NCBI GenBank assembly: GCA_900549535.1
Contig: UROR01000125.1
Coordinates: forward strand, 1 to 5,569
Length of the DNA stretch: 5,569 nucleotides
Direction: 5' to 3'
From: an uncultured Collinsella sp.
GTDB lineage: Bacteria; Actinomycetota; Coriobacteriia; Coriobacteriales; Coriobacteriaceae
Both the position numbers and the translations under genes were made by a program. Shown here piece after piece: positions 1 through 5,569 of the stretch. Positions within the stretch are counted from its first letter, which is position 1. Every line of letters begins with the position of its first letter. The notes below the pieces were generated by a model that had not been told where the DNA came from, searched no databases, and saw only the letters and a program-made list of their open reading frames with translations.

Positions 1-1236
1 CGGGCTCACAAATCCGGCCACGCCAAAGTCGTCGCCGGGGGCGCCCTCAAGCAGCTCGCGGCAGCAGCCGACCTCGGTCGTCACGCAGGGGCGACGCGCG
101 CCCAGCGATTCCAACACGCTCAACGGCTGGCCCTCCGAGATGCTCGTCAAAATGGTAAAGTCGAGCTTTTCCATGTACTCGACCACGTTGACGCGGCCGG
201 TAAAGATCAGGTCGCTCACGCCCAGGGTATCGACCAGCGCGTGGCACTCGGCGCCGTACTCCTCGTCGTCCACGCCGCCCATAATGTGCAGGCGCACCTT
301 GGGCAGGCGCTCGTGCAGCTCAAAGAAGGCATAGATCATGGTCTTAACGTCCTTGATGGGCGCCAGGCGCACCACCGCGCCAATGTCCACCCAGCCGTCA
401 TCGGGCTTTAAGGGAATGTCCTTAAAGCGGTCGAACTGGATGCCGTTGGGGATGACCAGACATTTGTCCGCATCGCAGCCCATATCGATCTGCGTCTTAC
501 GGGCGTTGTGGAACAGACTTGTCACGCGGAAGGCGCGGCGGTAGATCTCCTCCGAAAGCAGGTAGAAAAAGCGAATCCAGCGGTCCTTAAACGACGGCAC
601 GACCCAGTCGGCGCGAATGATCTCTTCCTCGCGCTCGCGGGTATAAATACCGTGCTCGGTCAGCAGCACCGGAGCCTGGTGAACGCTTGAGCCCAGGCAG
701 GCGAGCAGGCCGCCGTAGCCGGTCGAGATGGCGTGATACACATCGGCCACCGGCACCTCGCTGCCCAGAAGGTAGAGCACGGGCAGCAGCATTGAGCGCA
801 TGGTGTGGAATGCATCGGCAAAGGGCGTGTATGGGTACTCGGCAAGGCACACATCGCGAAAGATATCCATAAACGTGCGGCTCTGCAAAAACGAGAGCGG
901 ATGCACGCGACGGCGCTGGAAGATATCGAACAACACGTCCCAGTCCGGATTGGAGAGCGATACCAGGCGGCGCAGCGCCTCGCGCTCGCGGGCGTTAAAG
1001 TCGGCCTCTTCTTGCTCGCCCGAAAGCCGCAGGGCGTCGTCCAGAAACACCTCGTGTACCTCGACCACGTTGCCGGGCAGTTCGTAGACAAACTTGCCGC
1101 GGTCGGCAGCATGCGCGCCGATCACCCACAGCACAAACTCGTGCTCGGGCATGGCCTGTATGTAGCCGTGCATCCAGGTGGACACTCCGCCGTGCACATA
1201 GGGGTAGCAACCCTCGAGTACCAAACAGATTCTCAT
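1..1236 (-). CDS. pelF: PelF-like GT4 glycosyltransferase, 3' end cut by window
   Basis: I translated this frame by hand: it is open from ATG at 1236 to the window edge, giving 412 residues, with the C-terminus missing. The N-terminus MRICLVLEGCYPYVHGGVST is the hallmark start of PelF, with a Gly-Gly-Val-Ser donor-side loop. Also visible are TEHGIYTRER (193-202), GAVVRLAPIKD (about 286-296) and SEGQPLSVLE (367-376). In the last, E368 and E376 form the EX7E motif of retaining GT4 enzymes. PelF family members are cytosolic and polymerise the Pel chain from a UDP-sugar. By family length (my recollection, roughly 470-510 residues) some 60-100 residues are missing. The ATG overlaps the pelA stop by four bases (ATGA), with AAGGAGG ten bases upstream. 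One rare TTA leucine codon sits at 409-411. pelG would be expected immediately downstream. Identification is firm; the exact donor sugar is inference. Confidence 0.95.
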   Translation of the reverse strand, partial: MRICLVLEGCYPYVHGGVSTWMHGYIQAMPEHEFVLWVIGAHAADRGKFVYELPGNVVEVHEVFLDDALRLSGEQEEADFNAREREALRRLVSLSNPDWDVLFDIFQRRRVHPLSFLQSRTFMDIFRDVCLAEYPYTPFADAFHTMRSMLLPVLYLLGSEVPVADVYHAISTGYGGLLACLGSSVHQAPVLLTEHGIYTREREEEIIRADWVVPSFKDRWIRFFYLLSEEIYRRAFRVTSLFHNARKTQIDMGCDADKCLVIPNGIQFDRFKDIPLKPDDGWVDIGAVVRLAPIKDVKTMIYAFFELHERLPKVRLHIMGGVDDEEYGAECHALVDTLGVSDLIFTGRVNVVEYMEKLDFTILTSISEGQPLSVLESLGARRPCVTTEVGCCRELLEGAPGDDFGVAGFVSP

Positions 1237-3113
1237 TTGTCGCCACCCTCCTTGCGTGCAATGGTCACCGTCTTGTCCGTGGCTTTAACCAGGTAAAGAT
1301 CGCCCGTCAGATGCGTAATCTCGCCACCCGTGACTGCACCCGGCTCGCCGCTGTTGGCGCGGAACATGAGCCACGCCTCGTCGTGGAAATTGCCCAGGCT
1401 GAGCGTCCAGGCATCCGCGCTGGTATCCACGCTCACCGTCACGGACGAAAAGCGCTGGATAGCGCCCGAGCATTCCGAACCGGTCTGGCGTCGCAAGTCG
1501 GGCGCAGACTTGGTAAGCCAGTCCAGGTAGTCGGTCAAGCCGCCCTTGTAGACCTCCCAGCCCTCCTTAGCGCCGCGATCGGGATCCAGTAAGTCGTCCG
1601 GATGCATAAAGTGCGTACTCACGTAGTGCATGTTGAGCTCGGACACAGCAGCCAGGCGCATGTAGGAATCGTCGACCATGCCGCCCGAGACAATACGCGG
1701 CTGCTCCACAATGCCATCGCTCGCCACGCCAAAGTCCTGCACGTACGGCAGGTCGGTGCCATCCTCAAAATACGTACTGGCGATGGTCTTAATGCGCGGA
1801 ACTTCGGTTCCGATCAGCTTGCGCGCGCGGGAAGAAAGGATAATCGACGGCGTAACGTAGACAGAGCCGTGCGCGTTGGGCAGCACCTCGTCCTGGAAGG
1901 CTATAAGCTCGTTGAGCGATGCGACGAGCGTCTCCTTGTTCTTCCACGTCTTGTAGTCGTACAGCGTGCCATAGTCGGTGTCCCAGAGCGCCAGCGGCTG
2001 ATGGTTGTAGCCGTGAAAGCCCAGCTCTCCGCCCATCTGCAGCAGCATGCCGCCAAAGTAGCGAAACTGCGTGATATCGGCCTGGCGCGCGGGCTCGGTC
2101 TGGTTGACCGTGTCCTCGTAGTTTTCGATCATCACGCCGGTATAGCGAATGCCGTATTTTTGCGCGAGCTTTTGCAGATCGGGCCACCAGACCTTGGTAT
2201 AAAAGTCGGCAATGGAAAGCCCGTAGTCGCGCTTGATGTAGGTACCGTCGCCCGAGGGCACGGGGCTGGGAAAGTCGTCCAGATAGAAGACGGCGCTGTT
2301 AATGACCGGATAGGCCGTGGCATCGCCCAGCAGGCTGATCGCCGCAGCGTAAAAACCGCGCATGACCTTGTCGTAGATGCCGATATTGCACACCACGGTG
2401 CGTCCGCTGCCCCAATCATTCGACCAAATAAGCGGCGAGCCTACATCGCCGGTCTTAGCCCACACACGAGCCGTCTCGCGCAGCGAAACCGAAAGCGACG
2501 AATCAAAGGGATCCGAGAGCTCGTAGCGCTCTCCCCCGCCCAACATAAAGTCATCGCTCGGAACGATACTTTCGGCTGTCGCATAGTCATATCCGGCCGA
2601 TTCGATCCCAAGCTTGGAAGCAATAGCCTGCAGGTAGCTCGAGTTATCTGGCGTCATGCCAAGCATGAGTGAGCCGCCCGCACTCACCCAACTCATCAGA
2701 TCGGTCAGATGCGCACCCAGTCCGTCAAGCGAGGGCATAAGCACAATCACGCGATCAAACGACGCGAGCGATGGGATCGCGTCCGCACCGTCGGTGGCAA
2801 TATCAACATCGCGATGGGCGATCTTCATGTCCAGCAAAATCTGGTCGAACTGGTCTTTAGCATCGTCGACGCTATCTTGGTCCGAATCGGTAATGACCAG
2901 GCACGTGGGCTTTTGGCCAAAGATTGCCGAGGAGGCCGGCACCGCATCGTTGGCAGCAAGCATCCCCAGCTTATGCTGGCCCGAACTGTACTGCACGCCG
3001 GCACGCTCCACCAGCAGCACGGCGCCCATAGCAATAAAGACCGCCCACACCACGAGGAGTCCCATCCAGCGAAAGCGGCCTGCTCGGTCGCGGATATGTT
3101 GCGCCACGCTCAT
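1233..3113 (-). CDS. pelA: PelA-type membrane-anchored polysaccharide deacetylase (DUF2194-like)
   Basis: The product is 626 residues. The frame opens further upstream (ATG at 3137), but I chose ATG at 3113: it forms an ATGA overlap with the pelE stop and has GGGGAGGAGG just upstream, while the earlier ATG lies inside pelE. Layout: a short basic N-terminus, one membrane anchor (about 16-35), a Rossmann-like alpha/beta region (about 66-265), a carbohydrate-esterase-like deacetylase region (about 270-540), and a beta-rich C-terminal domain (about 545-626). Candidate metal and catalytic residues are D279-D280 in FYLDDFPSP, H367 and H371 in GFHGYNHQPL (an HxxxH pattern), and H501/H504 in STHFMHPDD. 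This resembles the deacetylase half of Pseudomonas PelA. The glycoside hydrolase half is absent, as in the PelA-DA form of monoderm clusters. The inferred role is partial N-deacetylation of exported Pel at the outer face of the membrane, making it cationic. Confidence 0.88.
   Translation of the reverse strand: MSVAQHIRDRAGRFRWMGLLVVWAVFIAMGAVLLVERAGVQYSSGQHKLGMLAANDAVPASSAIFGQKPTCLVITDSDQDSVDDAKDQFDQILLDMKIAHRDVDIATDGADAIPSLASFDRVIVLMPSLDGLGAHLTDLMSWVSAGGSLMLGMTPDNSSYLQAIASKLGIESAGYDYATAESIVPSDDFMLGGGERYELSDPFDSSLSVSLRETARVWAKTGDVGSPLIWSNDWGSGRTVVCNIGIYDKVMRGFYAAAISLLGDATAYPVINSAVFYLDDFPSPVPSGDGTYIKRDYGLSIADFYTKVWWPDLQKLAQKYGIRYTGVMIENYEDTVNQTEPARQADITQFRYFGGMLLQMGGELGFHGYNHQPLALWDTDYGTLYDYKTWKNKETLVASLNELIAFQDEVLPNAHGSVYVTPSIILSSRARKLIGTEVPRIKTIASTYFEDGTDLPYVQDFGVASDGIVEQPRIVSGGMVDDSYMRLAAVSELNMHYVSTHFMHPDDLLDPDRGAKEGWEVYKGGLTDYLDWLTKSAPDLRRQTGSECSGAIQRFSSVTVSVDTSADAWTLSLGNFHDEAWLMFRANSGEPGAVTGGEITHLTGDLYLVKATDKTVTIARKEGGDK
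1247..1253 (-). promoter_or_regulatory. Ribosome binding site for pelF
   Basis: AAGGAGG on the minus strand, a near-perfect anti-16S complement, lies ten bases before ATG at 1236. It is embedded in the last codons of pelA (encoding the KEGGDK tail). Confidence 0.8.
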
Positions 3114-4015
3114 CTGGCCTCCTCCCCGTCGCGCCAAAACGCCAACTTTTCGCGGTTGTCGGCGCTCAAATACACATGTTGCTTGTCAATCGCATCGATC
3201 ACACGGTGGACTTCGTCACCGTCGCGGCGCATCACGGCCAGGCGCAGGCAAAGCATCCAAACCTCCTGCTCCTCGGGCACGTCGAGCACCAGCTGGTCGG
3301 TCACGGCCTGCGCCTCGTCGATCTGTCCGACATCGGCCAGCGCCGTCGCGTATCGAATGCGCAGCTCAAGGGTATCCTCGCGCTCGCAGCGACGCGCAAG
3401 CAGGCGCGCGTACTGTTGGCGCTGAATCTGAGCAACGCGCCCCTCAGCCAAGCCCGAGCCCAAGTATTCACCAAGAAAATCACAGTATTCGTTGAGGTTT
3501 TGCGCGCTCGGGTCCGTCTTAAAGGAACGCTCCAGCTGCTGCAGTTTAAGGTCAGACTCCTTGGAGATCCGCGCCACCGCCGTCGCGGCATAGTGCGCCA
3601 CCTCAACGTCGTCGCTAAGCTTAGCCGCCTGCAGCTGCGCCAGGTAAGCGTCGGGCTCCTCGGTGAGCATGGAGAGCATTAGGCGGCGCCGGTATGCCGG
3701 GTCATTGACGATGAGCGCCTCCTCGAGCGGGACCACGCCCGCATCGGCGTCACGGTCGTGCACCAGGATGCTGCGATGCAGGTCCTCGTTAAAGCGCAGC
3801 GACTCCAGCGCAGACTCTTTCAGCCCCTCGCCAAACACCGCGCTGCGGACCGATAGCAGAACCACCAGCAACGGGCCCCACAGCGGCACCAGCACTATCA
3901 CAGCCAGCATGTGTCCGCGCACCGGCAGCAGGCCCAACTTCATGAGCGTCCACAGCATCAGGCAAACCAGCGCATGAATCAGCAGCAAGACGGCAGCAAC
4001 GACAAGCGAGATCAA
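3110..4015 (-). CDS. pelE: PelE-like membrane/TPR scaffold protein
   Basis: The product is 301 residues. Two hydrophobic helices lie at the N-terminus (about 2-26 and 36-57). A soluble helical region follows, with the PelE-like stretch HYAATAVARISKESDLKLQQ (141-160) and a TPR-like end (about 203-295, including ATALADVGQIDEAQAV). The start is TTG at 4015. It forms a TTGA overlap with the pelD stop and is preceded six bases upstream by GAGGGGGG. The next ATG (residue 20) would destroy the first helix, so TTG is preferred. In the family, PelE is an inner-membrane protein that works with PelD, PelF and PelG in the synthase complex, with the TPR part acting as a protein-binding scaffold. Position directly after pelD supports the call more than sequence identity does, since PelE proteins diverge strongly. 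No catalytic motif is visible. Confidence 0.85.
   Translation of the reverse strand: MISLVVAAVLLLIHALVCLMLWTLMKLGLLPVRGHMLAVIVLVPLWGPLLVVLLSVRSAVFGEGLKESALESLRFNEDLHRSILVHDRDADAGVVPLEEALIVNDPAYRRRLMLSMLTEEPDAYLAQLQAAKLSDDVEVAHYAATAVARISKESDLKLQQLERSFKTDPSAQNLNEYCDFLGEYLGSGLAEGRVAQIQRQQYARLLARRCEREDTLELRIRYATALADVGQIDEAQAVTDQLVLDVPEEQEVWMLCLRLAVMRRDGDEVHRVIDAIDKQHVYLSADNREKLAFWRDGEEAR
3118..3127 (-). promoter_or_regulatory. Ribosome binding site for pelA
   Basis: GGGGAGGAGG on the minus strand ends four bases before ATG at 3113, within the last codons of pelE (encoding the DGEEAR tail). It supports the start at 3113 rather than the in-frame ATG at 3137, which precedes this site. Confidence 0.75.
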
Positions 4016-5569
4016 GCGGCACCCCCCTCACCGTCACCGGTGTAAGAGATGTGCTGCAGCAGCTCCACGATGTCCTCGCCGTCGACGGGCTCCACCGCAA
4101 TCTGCTTTGCACTCAGGCGCTCGCGGATAATTGGCAGATCGCACTCCTTTGCCTGGCGCATAAGCAGGTAGAGCACGTCGCCGTCGACCAAGCCCGCCGC
4201 GTCGCTCTCGCGGATTGCCGAACCAATTGCGCCCACCAGCTCGCCGACAGGCTCCATGCCCGGTACCACGCGCAGGAGCAAAAAACTCCCCATCTTGCTA
4301 TCTGCCAGCGCCTGCTCTGCCGCGAGCTCTTGGCCAAAGGCGGCCTGCTTGAGCACGCAAGTGCCATCAACGCAGCGTTTATCCTGCGCCACCGCCTCAT
4401 AGTCAAAGGCACGGCCTAGCGCGCTTTCGACCAGCCCGCACAAGATGCGGAACAGGTTTTGATAATAGAGGGTCATTTGGTTTTCGGCCGCAGTTCGCAC
4501 AAAGATCAACACGGCGGGTGCCCCGTCGCGCTCGATCGTGTATCCAAACATGGGAAGTCCCGGCGTCAGTCCGCGGTTCACCCACAGGTTCGAACGACCC
4601 CCGTCACCCAAAAGAGGTGCAAGCTGCTCAAGCGTGAGCGAGCGTGCGACATCTTCGGCAATCGCGGGACTTGCTGCCACCAGGCGTGCAAATGCCCCAC
4701 CCGAAACATGGTAGATCGCCACCGAATCGTTCTCGAGAATCTCGCCCAGAAGCTCGCAGCACTTGCGATAGATATCGCGCGGGTTGAGCACGTCGAGCTC
4801 CTGTGTCACGGCAAAGATCTTGCCAAAGCTGTTGTGGCGACCCACGATCTGGCGCTTGTACGCGCGCTTGTCCTCGATCGCGTCGTGGTAGAGCTGCGTA
4901 AGGAACGTATTGCGGTTGCGCACGAGCTCGTTTTGATCGCGCTCCGCCCTAATGGCTTCGCTGTTGCGCAGCTGCACATAGCCGCACACGGCACCCACAA
5001 CAAAGTACGCAATAAACGGCAGCCAGTTAGACGGCTCGTAAAAGAGACCCTGGAAGGTATAGCCATACTGGGTAAAGTAGCTCGCAGCCAAACCCACCGA
5101 CGCCAGCAGCGCCGCAACCAGGCCAAAGTCCAGGCCATACAGCGTGCCGATCAGCACTACGTAGAGCAGGCGATAATCGAGCACGTTGAGCTGGGCCGAT
5201 TGTGAGAACAGATGCTCCAGCACCTCGAACAGAACCCAGGCAACGCCCGTCTCCAGGCATTTGATGGGCAGCGTGCGCATTTGGATGCGGTCGATGGCGG
5301 CGCGCAAGGGGTTGACCTTCTTTGCGCGGCCAGCATCCCAACGCGCTTGAATGGTCGAAAGATCGCGCAGCAAGTCGTAGCGCTGAAACCAGCCATAGCG
5401 TACGCGAGCGACGTCGCCGGCGGGCAGGGTGTAGCCGGCGGAATCGCCATAGGCAACGGCAAGGCCGGGGAACAACGCCATGAGGGCGTCCCCCACCTCA
5501 CCCGCCGTGTGATGGAAGGTATCGGCAATATCGAGCGTCTCAAAGTTACCATCCCAGCTATCGAAGATA
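4012..5569 (-). CDS. pelD: PelD-like c-di-GMP receptor with N-terminal SDR-like domain, 5' end cut by window
   Basis: The frame is open to the right window edge, giving 518 residues. The GTG at 5496 is an internal valine, since coding sense continues upstream of it (IFDSWDGNFETLDIADTFHH). Counting from the window edge: residues 1 to about 85 look like the C-terminal end of an extended SDR/epimerase domain (YGWFQRYDLLRDL). About four membrane helices follow (102-121, 134-152, 147-165, 182-200), then a charged coiled-coil-like linker (201-240), a GAF-like domain (about 250-385) and a degenerate GGDEF domain (about 390-505). In the last, DGDVL replaces GGDEF, so cyclase activity is not expected. 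An RESD motif five residues before it matches the c-di-GMP inhibitory site. Pseudomonas PelD uses the same architecture (four helices, GAF, degenerate GGDEF) to bind c-di-GMP and switch on Pel synthesis. The SDR extension is a trait of monoderm PelD as I recall it. Its Rossmann and YxxxK motifs lie outside the window, so activity cannot be judged. Confidence 0.9.
   Translation of the reverse strand, partial: IFDSWDGNFETLDIADTFHHTAGEVGDALMALFPGLAVAYGDSAGYTLPAGDVARVRYGWFQRYDLLRDLSTIQARWDAGRAKKVNPLRAAIDRIQMRTLPIKCLETGVAWVLFEVLEHLFSQSAQLNVLDYRLLYVVLIGTLYGLDFGLVAALLASVGLAASYFTQYGYTFQGLFYEPSNWLPFIAYFVVGAVCGYVQLRNSEAIRAERDQNELVRNRNTFLTQLYHDAIEDKRAYKRQIVGRHNSFGKIFAVTQELDVLNPRDIYRKCCELLGEILENDSVAIYHVSGGAFARLVAASPAIAEDVARSLTLEQLAPLLGDGGRSNLWVNRGLTPGLPMFGYTIERDGAPAVLIFVRTAAENQMTLYYQNLFRILCGLVESALGRAFDYEAVAQDKRCVDGTCVLKQAAFGQELAAEQALADSKMGSFLLLRVVPGMEPVGELVGAIGSAIRESDAAGLVDGDVLYLLMRQAKECDLPIIRERLSAKQIAVEPVDGEDIVELLQHISYTGDGEGGAA
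4022..4029 (-). promoter_or_regulatory. Ribosome binding site for pelE
   Basis: GAGGGGGG on the minus strand lies six bases before the TTG start of pelE, inside the last codons of pelD (encoding the GEGGAA tail). It decides the TTG start at 4015 over later in-frame starts. Confidence 0.7.
4201..4212 (-). other. c-di-GMP I-site motif (RESD) in pelD
   Basis: These codons read Arg-Glu-Ser-Asp, an RxxD motif. It is separated by five residues (AAGLV) from DGDVL, which occupies the place of the GGDEF signature. That spacing is the canonical inhibitory-site geometry of GGDEF domains. In Pseudomonas PelD the equivalent RxxD binds c-di-GMP. Binding here is inferred from motif and spacing only. Arginines further on (residues 482 and 484 by window numbering) could supply a secondary contact. 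Confidence 0.75.

Noticed and set aside
660..1112. Minus-strand open frame of 150 codons in another frame of the pelF region
   Set aside because: It overlaps the PelF frame, which carries clear GT4 motifs throughout. The alternative translation is rich in Cys, Trp, Arg and Ser and low in structure, typical of an off-frame reading.
1602..2672. Plus-strand open frame of 356 codons opposite pelA
   Set aside because: It lies wholly antisense to a well-supported gene. Its translation is rich in His, Arg, Val and Ala with no recognisable fold or motif, as expected from GC-rich codon bias on the other strand.
3137..3137. Upstream ATG at 3137 as the pelA start
   Set aside because: It would add MARRGGGQ, which is simply the pelA ribosome site and pelE tail read in another frame. 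The ATG at 3113 has correct Shine-Dalgarno spacing and an ATGA overlap.
4459..5205. Plus-strand open frame of 248 codons opposite pelD
   Set aside because: It is antisense to the membrane and GAF-like region of pelD, and its composition is that of a shadow frame with no family signature.
5496..5496. GTG at 5496 as the true start of pelD
   Set aside because: The frame stays open and protein-like for 24 more codons to the window edge, no Shine-Dalgarno-like purine run lies just upstream, and starting here would cut an apparent SDR-like domain in the middle.

Overview
The window is a GC-rich stretch coding almost wall to wall on the minus strand. It holds one operon fragment for the exopolysaccharide Pel. 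Read in the direction of transcription (from high to low coordinates) the genes are: a pelD-type c-di-GMP receptor whose N-terminus lies beyond the window (4012-5569), pelE (3110-4015), a pelA-type membrane-anchored polysaccharide deacetylase (1233-3113), and the glycosyltransferase pelF, whose C-terminus lies beyond position 1 (1-1236). No gene in between resembles pelB or pelC, the outer-membrane export parts of Gram-negative Pel loci. The order D-E-A(deacetylase)-F matches the arrangement known from monoderm (Gram-positive) Pel clusters such as the one in Bacillus cereus. A pelG membrane transporter gene would be expected next, just left of position 1.

The genes are packed as tightly as possible. 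Each of the three junctions is a 4-base stop/start overlap (TTGA for pelD-pelE, ATGA for pelE-pelA and pelA-pelF). Each has a strong purine-rich ribosome binding site inside the end of the preceding gene. There is no intergenic space, no internal terminator and no recognisable internal promoter, so the four genes should form one translationally coupled transcript. Its promoter would lie to the right of the window.

Inferred working model: PelD senses c-di-GMP at the membrane through a degenerate GGDEF domain that still carries an RxxD inhibitory-site motif, and with PelE (membrane plus TPR-like scaffold) activates the complex. PelF polymerises the chain from a nucleotide sugar in the cytoplasm, the unseen PelG exports it, and PelA partly deacetylates it outside the membrane. 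The pelD product also carries, upstream of its membrane segments, what looks like the C-terminal end of a short-chain dehydrogenase/epimerase (SDR) domain. This could tie sugar-nucleotide supply to the synthase.

Organism: the GC-rich codon use, strong Shine-Dalgarno sites and absence of pelB/pelC suggest a high-GC monoderm. A member of the Actinomycetota, perhaps Coriobacteriia (Collinsella or Olsenella-like), is my best guess, with low confidence. No RNA genes, mobile elements, CRISPR arrays or sizeable repeats were seen. The long plus-strand open frames are antisense shadows.
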